Source: Acidobacteriaceae bacterium (GTDB taxonomy: Bacteria > Acidobacteriota > Terriglobia > Terriglobales > Acidobacteriaceae). Taken from it: a stretch of 34,574 nucleotides of DNA. Positions 23,035 through 33,776 of this stretch are shown piece by piece. The position numbers were made by a program, and so were the translations under genes. The stretch is from assembly GCA_003160215.1 (NCBI GenBank), contig PLQW01000150.1:7301-41874 (forward strand), written 5' to 3'. The stretch's first letter is position 1. Each line of letters opens with the position of its first letter. The notes beneath the pieces are model-generated. The model saw nothing but the letters and a program-made list of their open reading frames with translations, searched no databases and was not told where the DNA came from.

Positions 23035-24000
23035 ATGCTAATGACCGACCGAACCACTAGACTGCAGGAAGCAAAGCCAGGACGTTCCCGTATGAGTTTG
23101 AAGCACGTTGTCGAGTCGCAACAGTTCACGGTTCCCTTATTGATGGAGCTGTTCGACCGCTCGCGGCTGATGGAGCGAATTGTCGCGCGCGGCGGGACGC
23201 TGGACTATCAGAATCGAATTCTGGCCAGCCTGTTCTACGAGCCGTCCACCCGCACCCGCTTCTGCTTTGAAGCGGCCATGCACCGGCTGGGCGGACGCGT
23301 GCTTTCCACCGAACATGCTCGTGCTTTTTCTTCCGAGATCGAGACCGAACAGGTGGAGGATTCCATCCGCATCATTGCCAGCTACTGCGACGTTATCGTG
23401 ATTCGTCATCATGAGACGGGCGGGGCGGGCCGTGCGGCCAAAGTCTCGCCGGTGCCGATCATCAATGCGGGGGATGGCGCGGGCGGCCAGCATCCCACCC
23501 AAGCCTTGCTCGATCTGTATACGATTTATCGCGAGCGTCCGCTCGATGGACTGAGCGTGGCCTTTATCGGGGAACTCGATCGCGGCCGCACCGTGCGTTC
23601 CCTGGCTTACCTGCTGGCGAAATTCGAACGGGTGAAGGTCTTCTTCGTAAGCCCGCCCGAGCTGCAGATGAAGCCCGACATCCTGCAGTATCTCGATCGG
23701 CATGGTGTTCGCTATGAATTGGAGTCGGACATCAATCGCGTGGTCGGGGAAGTGGATGTTATTTACCAGACACGCATCCGCCCCGACCGGCTTCCGCGGG
23801 TAGCAGGCACACTGCGCTATGCCATCGATTCCACCGTGTTACAGCGCATGAGGTCCGACGCAATGATTCTTCATCCCCTGCCGCGGACCGTAGAACTCGA
23901 CAAGAAAGTGGACGACGATCCTCGCGCTCTTTATTTCCGGCAGGCGGCGAACGGACTGTATGTGAGAATGGCGCTGCTGACGATGCTTTGGGATGGATAA
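23035..24000 (+). CDS. Divergent aspartate-carbamoyltransferase-like (PyrB-like) protein
   Basis: 321 residues from ATG 23035, four bases after the carbamate kinase stop; ATG 23092 (302 residues) is also plausible. Carbamoyl-phosphate contacts are present: STRTR (71-75), Arg124 in VIRHHE, HPTQ (153-156), and HPLPR (280-284) from the aspartate loop. Against a standard ATCase, the 80s loop reads SSEIETEQVEDSI (99-111), so the essential Lys84 of E. coli is Glu103 here, and TRVQ (Gln231) is TRIR (Arg249). The other usual PyrB contacts remain. It may accept a different amine, work in the reverse direction, or be a regulatory subunit. Plain pyrimidine ATCase is possible but less likely, as no pyr genes are near. 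Confidence 0.8.
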   Translation: MLMTDRTTRLQEAKPGRSRMSLKHVVESQQFTVPLLMELFDRSRLMERIVARGGTLDYQNRILASLFYEPSTRTRFCFEAAMHRLGGRVLSTEHARAFSSEIETEQVEDSIRIIASYCDVIVIRHHETGGAGRAAKVSPVPIINAGDGAGGQHPTQALLDLYTIYRERPLDGLSVAFIGELDRGRTVRSLAYLLAKFERVKVFFVSPPELQMKPDILQYLDRHGVRYELESDINRVVGEVDVIYQTRIRPDRLPRVAGTLRYAIDSTVLQRMRSDAMILHPLPRTVELDKKVDDDPRALYFRQAANGLYVRMALLTMLWDG

Positions 24001-24037
24001 AGCGAGAAGCCATGAGCATCACCCAGGGTATTGAATC

Positions 24038-24712
24038 ATGACCGCGACGCGGTCTTCCGCGGCGGTGGACCTTGCAATTGTAGTCAGCGTCACATTGATC
24101 TGCGGCTTCAGCATTCCCGCGATCACTCCTGTATTCAAATGTCTGAGCGGGATGCGAGAGGTCTTTGCTCTTGCACTGTTCCAATTTACGGCAGAAGGGT
24201 TGGCGGTATTGCTGTTAATGGCAATTCGACGCGAACGGCTGTCGAATTACGGGTTTAGTTCACGTGGTGTTCTCAAGTCAGTGGCGATTGCCGTGCTCTT
24301 CGCCATAATCTATGACGCGGCTCTTTCTTTGCAGATGAGCCAACGTGTCTGGGTGCCGCTTCGCCGTCATTTGGCTTTGCGGCTCTCCCTGGCGGCGAAG
24401 TTTCCCCTAAACCTGGTAGGCATTGCCGCAACTGTAACAGCGTGGGGCTTGTTCGAAGCCTTGTATGGCGTGTTCTTTGCCAACCGATTGAACCACATCG
24501 TAGGACATGAGGGCCATGGATGGCTTACCCCCGGCGCATTGGGATTCGGTCTGTTCAATGGTCTGATCCATGCAGCTCTTGGCCAGGGAGTTTCTGGTTT
24601 TCTCGGTAGCTTCGCTTCTGGGTACGCGATCGCGGTCATTCCCGCTGTGGCCGGCAACAGTTGGGGAAGTGTCCTGTTTCAAACACTCACCAACGCGGTG
24701 GGCCGGATGTGA
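24038..24712 (+). CDS. CPBP-like membrane protein
   Basis: 224 residues with about six hydrophobic segments, starting with VDLAIVVSVTLICGFSIPAI. Three short segments resemble the CPBP/Abi (CAAX-protease-like) triad: WGLFEALYGVFFANRL (Glu plus Arg), LFNGLIHAALG (F...H) and FQTLTNA. The classical EExxxR is degenerate (E-ALYGVFFA-R), so peptidase activity is doubtful. It sits between the PyrB-like gene and rocD on the same strand, so it is likely cotranscribed. A transport or membrane-anchoring role for the pathway is possible. Weak start context. Confidence 0.6.
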   Translation: MTATRSSAAVDLAIVVSVTLICGFSIPAITPVFKCLSGMREVFALALFQFTAEGLAVLLLMAIRRERLSNYGFSSRGVLKSVAIAVLFAIIYDAALSLQMSQRVWVPLRRHLALRLSLAAKFPLNLVGIAATVTAWGLFEALYGVFFANRLNHIVGHEGHGWLTPGALGFGLFNGLIHAALGQGVSGFLGSFASGYAIAVIPAVAGNSWGSVLFQTLTNAVGRM

Positions 24713-24755
24713 ACTCTGCAATACTGAAAACACCAACTAAGGATTTGAGGAGCTT

Positions 24756-25970
24756 ATGGAAATCATCGATCATTTGCAAACCCAAGATTTTATCGAGCTT
24801 GAAAACAGCTACGGAGCCCACAACTACCATCCGCTCGACGTTGTCATCGAACGCGGCGAAGGGGTCTGGGTTTATGACGTGGAAGGGAATCGCTATCTCG
24901 ATTGCCTGGCTTCCTACTCCGCCGTCAACCAGGGACACTGCCATCCCAAAATCCTGAAGGCCATGATCGAGCAGGCGCACAAGGTCACCCTGACCTCACG
25001 CGCCTTTCGCAACGATCAGTTGCCCATGCTCTGCCAGGAACTCCACGACCTGACCGGTTTCGAGATGACGTTGCCCATGAACTCGGGCGCTGAGGCGGTG
25101 GAGACCGCCGTGAAGGCGGCGCGAAAGTGGGGCTACCAGCTCAAAGGCATTCCCGACGGCAAAGCCGAAATCATCGTGTGCTCCAACAATTTTCATGGAC
25201 GCACGGTGACCATCGTCAGCTTTTCGACCGACGAGCAGTACCGCGACGGCTTCGGACCGTTCACGCCGGGATTCAAGGTCATCCCCTTCGGCGATGCGCA
25301 GGCTTTACGCCAGGCGATTACGCCCAACACTTGCGCCTTCCTGGTGGAACCGATCCAGGGAGAAGCCGGCATCATCATCCCGCCCGCGGGATTCCTCAAA
25401 GAGGCCGCTGCCATCTGCCGTGAGAACCGCGTGCTCCTGATGGCCGACGAAATTCAGTCAGGTTTGGGCCGCACGGGCAAGCTCTTTGCCTATATGCACG
25501 AAGGCATCACTCCCGACGTCGTGATCGTGGGCAAGGCGCTGTCAGGTGGTTTCTACCCGGTATCCGCGGTGCTGGCGTCGAAGGAGGTGCTTGACGTATT
25601 TCACCCCGGCGACCACGGCAGCACCTTCGGCGGCAATCCGCTGGCGTGCGCGATTGCTCGCTCCGCGTTGCGCGTGCTAGTGAAGGAGAACCTGATTCAA
25701 CGCTCCGCCGAACTCGGTGACTACTTCCTTACCAAGCTGAAAACGTTGAGCAACCCGCACGTGCGCGAAGTCCGCGGCAAAGGCCTGTGGATCGGGATTG
25801 AACTGAATGTCCCGGCGCGGCCCTACTGCGAGGCACTGAAGGCGCTAGGAATCTTGTGCAAAGAAACCCACGAACGCGTCATCCGTATTGCGCCTCCGCT
25901 GGTTATTACTCGCGAAGAGATCTTCTGGGCCTTCGAGCGGATCAAGAAAGTCGTCGAAAAATTGTCCTGA
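24756..25970 (+). CDS. rocD: Ornithine aminotransferase (ornithine-oxo-acid transaminase)
   Basis: 404-residue PLP enzyme moving the delta-amino group of ornithine to 2-oxoglutarate, giving glutamate semialdehyde. The typical opening is [42 protein letters not shown], and [11 protein letters not shown] matches OAT. PLP site: [19 protein letters not shown] and the Schiff-base lysine in [34 protein letters not shown] is in the substrate region. Ribosome site GAGGAG upstream of ATG 24756. As the last gene of the cluster it consumes the ornithine released by the transcarbamylase. Acetylornithine aminotransferase is the alternative, less likely by these motifs. A terminator follows 26 bases on. 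Confidence 0.92.
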   Translation: MEIIDHLQTQDFIELENSYGAHNYHPLDVVIERGEGVWVYDVEGNRYLDCLASYSAVNQGHCHPKILKAMIEQAHKVTLTSRAFRNDQLPMLCQELHDLTGFEMTLPMNSGAEAVETAVKAARKWGYQLKGIPDGKAEIIVCSNNFHGRTVTIVSFSTDEQYRDGFGPFTPGFKVIPFGDAQALRQAITPNTCAFLVEPIQGEAGIIIPPAGFLKEAAAICRENRVLLMADEIQSGLGRTGKLFAYMHEGITPDVVIVGKALSGGFYPVSAVLASKEVLDVFHPGDHGSTFGGNPLACAIARSALRVLVKENLIQRSAELGDYFLTKLKTLSNPHVREVRGKGLWIGIELNVPARPYCEALKALGILCKETHERVIRIAPPLVITREEIFWAFERIKKVVEKLS

Positions 25971-25996
25971 GCGCGATTCGTCGATCGGTTGCAGGA

Positions 25997-26024
25997 AGGG
26001 CTGCCGAACCTGGCGCCCTTTTTT
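25997..26024 (+). terminator. Rho-independent terminator of the carbamoyl-phosphate gene cluster
   Basis: AGGGC(T)GCC pairs with GGCGCCCT around loop GAACCT (25997-26019, one T bulged) and runs into TTTTTT. Location just after rocD fits the end of the six-gene transcript. Confidence 0.85.
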
Positions 26025-26088
26025 ACTACAGCCGTGGCCGTGGGAACCGTAGCCACAGCTGCAGCGTACGCGCATCAACCTATGCCGA

Positions 26089-26095
26089 GGAGGTG
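26089..26095 (+). promoter_or_regulatory. Strong Shine-Dalgarno for the next gene
   Basis: AGGAGGTG spaced about seven bases from ATG 26101. Confidence 0.7.
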
Positions 26096-26100
26096 CACCC

Positions 26101-26565
26101 ATGTATGCGTCCGATCCGCGGTATCGCTCGCTCGGTTGGGCATGGGTCTTACTGTGTTTGGCGCTGGCACTGCATGTGACCGACGAAGCCACCACCGGCT
26201 TTCTGGATGTCTACAATCCCACCGTGATCGCACTGCGGGCGAAATTGGGCTGGTGGCCAATGCCGGCCTTCGAATTTCGTGACTGGCTCTTCGGCCTGAT
26301 CGCAGCCTGCGTCGTGCTGCTAGGGCTTTCGGTTGTGGTGTTTCGCGGTGCCCGTTGGATCTGGGGTTTCGCGTATTTCTTCGCTATTGTGATGCTGTTA
26401 AACGCTGCCGGACATACGCTAGCCACAATCTTCGGCAGAACGGTTAGCGCCGTTACCTTCTCTCGGCCGGCGCCGGGATTCTGGTCCTCGCCGCCAATGG
26501 CGGCAGCGGCAATCTACCTGCTCGTGCAGCTTCGGCGCACGCGTGCGGCAACTCATACGGGCTGA
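26101..26565 (+). CDS. HXXEE-like four-helix membrane protein
   Basis: 154 residues with about four hydrophobic segments. The first helix ends in LHVTDEATTGF, close to the HxxEE core that names the family, and the third holds LLNAAGHTLATIFGR, giving a second conserved His. FSRPAPGFWSSPP follows. Relatives are of unknown function, thought to be membrane enzymes or channels. Strong ribosome site (see 26089-26095). It starts 77 bases after the terminator of the carbamoyl-phosphate cluster, so it is a separate unit. The composite repeat element lies right behind its stop. Confidence 0.65.
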   Translation: MYASDPRYRSLGWAWVLLCLALALHVTDEATTGFLDVYNPTVIALRAKLGWWPMPAFEFRDWLFGLIAACVVLLGLSVVVFRGARWIWGFAYFFAIVMLLNAAGHTLATIFGRTVSAVTFSRPAPGFWSSPPMAAAAIYLLVQLRRTRAATHTG

Positions 26566-26567
26566 AG

Positions 26568-26693
26568 AGGCTGCTGAAAAGCGACGTTCGAGTAGGGCGG
26601 GCCTTCAGGCCCGCGTTCAAACCGTTTATTTTTATCGGGTGGAGTCGGCTTCAGCCGACGACAGACTTGCTCTCGGGACTTTTTCAGCGGCCT
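26568..26693. mobile_element. Small composite REP element with terminal inverted repeats
   Basis: 126 bp bounded by AGGCTGCTGAAAA (26568-26580) and its near-perfect inverse TTTTCAGCGGCCT (26681-26693; one mismatch). Inside are two palindromes: GCGGGCCTTCAGGCCCGC within 26597-26614, shared with the REP doublet at 12241-12350, and GTCGGCT/AGCCGAC at 26644-26659. No coding capacity. It looks like a MITE-like or REPIN-like unit moved by a transposase elsewhere in the genome. The outer arms could also make a bidirectional terminator for the two convergent genes. Confidence 0.7.
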
Positions 26694-26723
26694 GTGAAGC
26701 CGGCAAGAAGCATCCACACGTTG

Positions 26724-26758
26724 TTGCTAACTGCTAAGGGCTAATTGCTAACGGCTAG
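26724..26758 (+). repeat. Heptamer array NNGCTAA, 5 units
   Basis: TTGCTAA, CTGCTAA, GGGCTAA, TTGCTAA, CGGCTAG, with no slip in period. It abuts the stop codon of the anti-sigma gene at 26763. Confidence 0.85.
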
Positions 26759-26762
26759 CTAG

Positions 26763-27209
26763 TTAGTACTTGCGCATGTGGATTTCGGTGCCGTTGCGCT
26801 CGAACTTCACTTCGTCCATCAGTTGATTGATGAGATAAATGCCGCGGCCGTGGTTGGAGAATACGTTTTCCGCGCGACAGGGATCGGGGATGGCGAAAGG
26901 ATCGAAGCCGCTGCCCGGATCGCGCACCACGATCAGCATGCCGCGATCTTCCTCGCACCCTACGCAGCACTGGACTTTCTTGGTGGGGTCGTTCTTGCAA
27001 CCGTGAACAATGGCGTTAGCGAGGGCTTCGCGCAGCGCGGTTTCGATTTCGAATTCCTTGCCGGCGGCGCATTCAAGCCTGCGCGCCATCTCCATGATGC
27101 CCTCAACCACGGGACTGATGGCCGTGGGATCGGCGTTGAGCGTGACCTCAATGCTTATCATCAGTTTACTGCGATCGAACTCTACCGTTGCAAAACAGCC
27201 AGGTTGCAT
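26763..27209 (-). CDS. RsbW-type anti-sigma factor / serine-protein kinase
   Basis: 148 residues from ATG 27209 (the alternative ATG 27161 gives 132); the start is uncertain. It is a GHKL-fold ATPase: the N-box is ALREALANAIVHGCKNDP, the G1-box VVRDPGSGFDPFAIPD and the G2-box NHGRGIYLINQLMDEVKF. Such proteins bind and inhibit an alternative sigma factor or phosphorylate an anti-anti-sigma factor. No sigma factor or STAS partner is next to it, so the partner is elsewhere. Alternatively it is the histidine-kinase-like domain of a PP2C pathway. Four extra cysteines (CKND, CCVGCEED) are unusual. Confidence 0.85.
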   Translation of the reverse strand: MQPGCFATVEFDRSKLMISIEVTLNADPTAISPVVEGIMEMARRLECAAGKEFEIETALREALANAIVHGCKNDPTKKVQCCVGCEEDRGMLIVVRDPGSGFDPFAIPDPCRAENVFSNHGRGIYLINQLMDEVKFERNGTEIHMRKY

Positions 27210-27370
27210 GGCCAAGTCCCCAATAGGAGTCGCGTTCGGTTACTCTTACAGAAAAGTTTGGTCGGGTCAAGCGAGAAACCACGGAACGGGGGAAATCCCT
27301 GGCATTTTCGTGGTGTAAGCTTGGGTCCCAATCGCGTGGAGATGCGAGAGCCCGCTGAAAGGTCCCCAAG

Positions 27371-27411
27371 ATGGTGTCTCCGCTGGTACGGGTAATGCGG
27401 GCCTTCACCTG
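27371..27411 (-). repeat. Partial REP-like copy at the start of nfo
   Basis: In reverse complement TGAAGGCCCGCATTACCCG and the following ACCAGCGGA match 12331-12370 with about three changes in 37 bases. The palindrome is cut, so only one arm remains. The plus strand of this copy forms the first 14 codons of the neighbouring open frame. Confidence 0.75.
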
Positions 27412-28204
27412 GATTATTCATGAGCCTGCAGTGGCGAAGCAAATGGTGGTACGTTGGGCTCGCCTGCGCGCGCAGTACGGACTGAACCCGCTGGTCATCC
27501 ATGCCAACTACCCGGTAAATCTGGCGGGCGGCAATCCTGAGTTCCATACCAAGTCCATCGCGGCCTTTCGCGGCGAGGTGGAACGTGCGCTGGCGCTCCG
27601 CGCCGAGTTCCTCGTACTGCATCCCGGCTCGTTCCTCGGAAGCAGTCGCGAAGAAGGATTGCAGCGGGCCGCGCTGGCCATCGAGCAGGCGGTGGACGGG
27701 CTCGACCTGGCGGCGGGCAATTTGCGCATCCTCATCGGAAACACCGCCGGATCGGAGTTCTCTCTCGGCGGTAACTTCGAACAAATTGCAGAGTTGCTGT
27801 ACTTGTTAAGCGACTTCGTGCCTGCAGGGGCGTGCATCGATACCTGCCACACCCACGTTGCAGGCTACGACATTGTGAGCGAAGCCGGGTTCGCGGAGAC
27901 CCTCGATCAACTGGAGCGGACGATTGGGCTGAAGCAGGTGTACGTCTGGCATTGCAACGATGCCAAGGCGGCGCGCGGCTCGAAGCTCGACCGGCATCAG
28001 CACATTGGTAAGGGATCGATAGGATTGGAGCCATTCCGGCGTCTGCTGAACGATCCCCGCTTGACCGTGACGGCCTTCATTGCGGAGACGCCGATTGACG
28101 AGCCTCTGGACGATCTTGCAAACGTGAACACATTGAAGAGGTTGGTCGCCGATGCGAAGGCGTTGCCGGGTGGCAAACGCAGATCACCCGCCTCCACGTT
28201 GTAA
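27371..28204 (+). pseudogene. nfo: Endonuclease IV-like protein, N-truncated with lost metal ligand
   Basis: 277 residues, AP endonuclease (Nfo) fold: HANYPVNLAGG, LHPGSFLG, IDTCHTHVAGYD, WHCNDAKAARGSKLDRHQHIGKGSIG and AETPIDEP. Compared with E. coli Nfo the metal ligands His44, His84, Asp157, His160, His194, Asp207, His209 and Glu239 are in register. The ninth, Glu145, is Gly123 (GGA where GAA is expected in LIGNTAG). The first ~25 residues of the barrel are absent. The present N terminus (MVSPLVRVMRAFTW) is encoded by a copy of the REP-like repeat (27371-27411). Loss of Glu145 and of strand 1 argues for inactivity. Sequencing error would explain the base change but not the missing start. 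Confidence 0.7.
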
Positions 28205-28240
28205 AATCGAGGTTCACCCCAAGCGCATCGAAAGACACTT

Positions 28241-30829
<2,589 letters not shown>

Positions 30830-30835
30830 GAAAGG

Positions 30836-30865
30836 CTCACGCAAGCAAAGGAAGCTTGAGTGGGG
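30836..30865. repeat. Hairpin of the TTCCTTT-loop family (reverse orientation)
   Basis: CAC.CAAGC and GCTTG.GTG pair around AAAGGAA, the reverse complement of the loop at 18571-18577, followed by GGGGCACCC. It lies just behind the leuS stop and could end its transcript, but has no T-run. Confidence 0.6.
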
Positions 30866-30994
30866 CACCCGATGCCGCTCTCACGCGTCACAAACTCACT
30901 GCCTCGGTTGCGATATACTTTGGGGTTTGCCCACCAATGTTTGCGAGCAGTAGCACGCAAGCTGGTCCATCTCTGGAAGGAGAACTTTTTCCCT

Positions 30995-32374
30995 ATGTCA
31001 TCCGCAGCCGTTTCCTACGCACGCGAGAACCAGAAACGCTTTCTCGACGAGTTGAAAGATTTGCTTCGCATCCCCAGCATCAGCACCGCCGAAGAGCACA
31101 AAGGCGATGTGCGCAAGGCCGCCGAAGTGGTGGCCAACGATCTGAAGCGCATCGGCTTCGAGCATGTCGAGATCATTGCCACGCAAGGCCATCCCTTGGT
31201 TTATGCGGACTGGCTGCACGCCTCGGACAAGCCCACGGCGCTGTGTTACGCGCACTTCGACGTGCAGCCCGCCGAGCCGCTGGACGAGTGGAACACTCCG
31301 CCGTTCGAGCCCACCGAGCGCAATCACAACATCTACGCGCGCGGCGCCGTTGACGACAAGGGCCAGCTCTGGATGCAGCTCAAAGCTTTTGAGTCGCTGT
31401 TCAAGACGGGCGACGGCAAGTTGCCCATCAATGTGCGCGTCATCTTTGAGGGCGAAGAAGAAGTGGGCGGCGAGAGCATTGAAGAGTTCGTGAAGAAGAA
31501 CGCAAGCTCAGGCAAGCTGAAGGCCGACTTCGCGCTGGTCACCGACACCGAGCTGTTCGCTCCCGATCTTCCTACGCTGTGCGTCGGACTGCGCGGCTTG
31601 GTGTACACCGAGATCGAAGCGCAGGGAGCGAAGAGCGATTTGCACTCTGGCGTGTACGGCGGAGCGGCACCCAACCCGCTGTTCGCGCTGGTCGAGATCA
31701 TCAGCAAGCTGAAAGATGCCGACGGCAAAGTTCTCATCCCCGGTTTCTACGACGACGTGCAGAAGCCGACCGCCGACGAACTGAAAGCCTGGGAGCGTCT
31801 GCCCTTCAACGAAGAGGACTATCGCAAGGCGGAAGTGGGATCGAGCGTGCTGACCGGCGAGCCGGGCTACTCGGTGATGTATCGCACGTGGGCGCGTCCC
31901 ACGCTGGAGGTACACGGCATGCCAGGCGGCTTCGTCGCTGCCGGCGCGAAGACGGTGATTCCGGCGCGCGCGTCGGCCAAAGTCTCGATGCGGCTGGTGC
32001 CCAAGCAGGACCCGGACGACATCCTGAAGAAGTACACCGAGTTCGTGAAGAAGCTGACGCCCAAGGGCATCCAGATCAACATCACGGTGCACAGCAAGGG
32101 CCCGGCGTGCGTCGTGAATACCGACAACAAGTTCGCGCGCGCGTCGGTGGAAGCCATGCACGAGATCTTCGGGAAAGACACCGTGTACATTCGCTCGGGC
32201 GGTTCCATTCCGATCGTGACCCAGTTCGAGGAAGACCTGAAGATTCCCAGCATCATGATGGGCATGGGTCTGCCCGACGACAATTTGCACGCCCCCAATG
32301 AGAAGTTTCACATCCCGAACTTCTATCGTGGGATCGAGTCGATCATTCGGTTCTTTCAGATCTTGGGGCAGTAG
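30995..32374 (+). CDS. M20 family dipeptidase (metallopeptidase)
   Basis: 459-residue zinc-dependent amidohydrolase of the M20/carnosinase-like dipeptidase group. The metal site comprises YAHFDVQPAE (His and Asp), GAVDDKGQL and the general-base pair EGEEEVGGES. Further ligands are TDTELFAP and the late HAPNEKFHIPNF. The LHSGVYGGAAPNP dimerisation domain is typical of this group. It cleaves small peptides in the cytosol, perhaps recycling amino acids. ATG 30995 has AAGGAG about 12 bases upstream. A longer frame from 30860 runs through repeat DNA and is rejected. A TATACT hexamer at 30914-30919 is a possible -10. Precise substrate is unknown. Confidence 0.9.
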   Translation: MSSAAVSYARENQKRFLDELKDLLRIPSISTAEEHKGDVRKAAEVVANDLKRIGFEHVEIIATQGHPLVYADWLHASDKPTALCYAHFDVQPAEPLDEWNTPPFEPTERNHNIYARGAVDDKGQLWMQLKAFESLFKTGDGKLPINVRVIFEGEEEVGGESIEEFVKKNASSGKLKADFALVTDTELFAPDLPTLCVGLRGLVYTEIEAQGAKSDLHSGVYGGAAPNPLFALVEIISKLKDADGKVLIPGFYDDVQKPTADELKAWERLPFNEEDYRKAEVGSSVLTGEPGYSVMYRTWARPTLEVHGMPGGFVAAGAKTVIPARASAKVSMRLVPKQDPDDILKKYTEFVKKLTPKGIQINITVHSKGPACVVNTDNKFARASVEAMHEIFGKDTVYIRSGGSIPIVTQFEEDLKIPSIMMGMGLPDDNLHAPNEKFHIPNFYRGIESIIRFFQILGQ

Positions 32375-32377
32375 GCG

Positions 32378-32422
32378 GTTGCCAGTAGTCAGCAGTTGCC
32401 AGTAGTTAGTTGCCAGTGAGAA
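32378..32422 (+). repeat. Heptamer array GTTGCCA/GTAGTYA, 6 units
   Basis: GTTGCCA, GTAGTCA, a GCA insertion, GTTGCCA, GTAGTTA, GTTGCCA, GTGAGAA. It begins a few bases after the M20 peptidase stop. Confidence 0.75.
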
Positions 32423-32461
32423 ATAGGGTGGCCCCCCTTTCGAGCCAAGGAAAAATCTGGG

Positions 32462-33745
32462 GTGCTGGGTGCCCCATCCTTCTCGCCCGTCTCTGGCGAG
32501 AGGCTGGGTACAAGCTTGACCGATGAACGAGTGGGCAACATGACGCAAGACAACTTGGGCGACACCTACAGCTACGATGCCGAAGGCCGGCAAATTAAGG
32601 TCAATGGGAACGCAACGACGTTTGATGCGTTCAACCGGCTAGCGCAAATCCAGAGTGGCAGCACGTACACGCAAACCCTCTACTCGCCGAACGGTCAGAA
32701 GTTCGCCTACATGAACAGAACGACGCTGATCAAGTACATCGATCCGATGGTGGCGGGCATGAAGGCGGTGTACAACGGCAGCGGACTGCAGTATTACCGC
32801 CATTCCGACTGGCTGGGCACGAACCGGTTCTCCGCCACGCCGAGCGGTACAGTGTACTTTGATGGGGCCTATGCGCCGTACGCCGAGAACTATGCAGGAA
32901 TAGGCACGAGCGATCGGGTGTTCACTGGCCAGCCGATGGGAACATTACCTGGGCTGTACGACTTCACGTTCCGCGAATACGGTCAGTCGCAGGGACGCTG
33001 GCTGGTGCCCGATCCGGCAGGCTTGGCCGCCGTGGACCTCACCAACCCGCAGACCTGGAACAGGTATGCCTATGTGGGTAACAACCCGCTCAACGCCGCA
33101 GACCCGTTCGGACTATACCGCGATGACTGCTGGTGGACGGGCGGATGCTTCGGACCAGGCGGTCCCGGTGCAGGTGGCGGGGGCGGAGGCGGATACTACG
33201 GCGGCGGATCTCCGTGCAGCGTGGATGGCATCGATGTGTCCTGTGGGAGCATCGGCGGGCTCGGTGGCGGCGCGTTGGGAGTCTGCCCGCCGAACCAACC
33301 CAATTGCGTTATCGGGGCCAATAACCAAGCCTACCAAAATCAATGGGTGCCTGACCCCAACGGTGAACCTACCGGTAGTTGGCAGCTCGTACCTATCGGA
33401 TCAGCTTCTAACGTCGTGTTCGGCGGCCAAAATTGTGATCTCACGCCCATCACATGCATGATGAACAGTCGCTCGTTCCCCGCGCCAGCGCAACTGAAGA
33501 AACCTGATTGCACCAAAGGGCCATGTATAAAGGGTCCGGAGCCAGTCAAGATTGGCCCGCAGCCAAAGCCGTTTGTTCCGAGTGCATGGTCCTGCATACT
33601 CTCACCTAAGGATTCTGGCGTGCCGGAGGTGCCGGGTGACCCTCGTGTCGACGCGGGACAGCCTGGTAATCCACAGATGGATTTCTTGTCCTTGATTGTC
33701 GATTATCTTGCAAACGCTGCTAACTGCTGGAGATATAAATTCTAA
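32462..33745 (+). CDS. RHS-repeat protein, C-terminal tip only
   Basis: 427 residues. From about residue 20 onward it is RHS core: VGNMTQDNLGDTYSYDAEGR and TTFDAFNRLAQIQSG are YD-type repeats, and the hyper-conserved end YDFTFREYGQSQGRWLVPDP...YAYVGNNPLNAADPFGL ends at residue 218. A 209-residue variable tail follows, with a Gly-rich stretch and ten or so cysteines. Full RHS proteins are over 1,000 residues with a signal peptide, both missing here. The first ~18 residues are repeat DNA, so the 5' end was lost or this is an orphan RHS tip. The tail matches no toxin I recognise. Confidence 0.75.
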   Translation: MLGAPSFSPVSGERLGTSLTDERVGNMTQDNLGDTYSYDAEGRQIKVNGNATTFDAFNRLAQIQSGSTYTQTLYSPNGQKFAYMNRTTLIKYIDPMVAGMKAVYNGSGLQYYRHSDWLGTNRFSATPSGTVYFDGAYAPYAENYAGIGTSDRVFTGQPMGTLPGLYDFTFREYGQSQGRWLVPDPAGLAAVDLTNPQTWNRYAYVGNNPLNAADPFGLYRDDCWWTGGCFGPGGPGAGGGGGGGYYGGGSPCSVDGIDVSCGSIGGLGGGALGVCPPNQPNCVIGANNQAYQNQWVPDPNGEPTGSWQLVPIGSASNVVFGGQNCDLTPITCMMNSRSFPAPAQLKKPDCTKGPCIKGPEPVKIGPQPKPFVPSAWSCILSPKDSGVPEVPGDPRVDAGQPGNPQMDFLSLIVDYLANAANCWRYKF

Positions 33746-33776
33746 GCGTTGGAGCCCGCGATCGAACGGAGATAGC

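Noticed and set aside
30860-30994. N-terminal extension of the M20 peptidase
   Set aside because: Runs through a palindromic repeat and lacks family similarity; ATG 30995 has a ribosome site.
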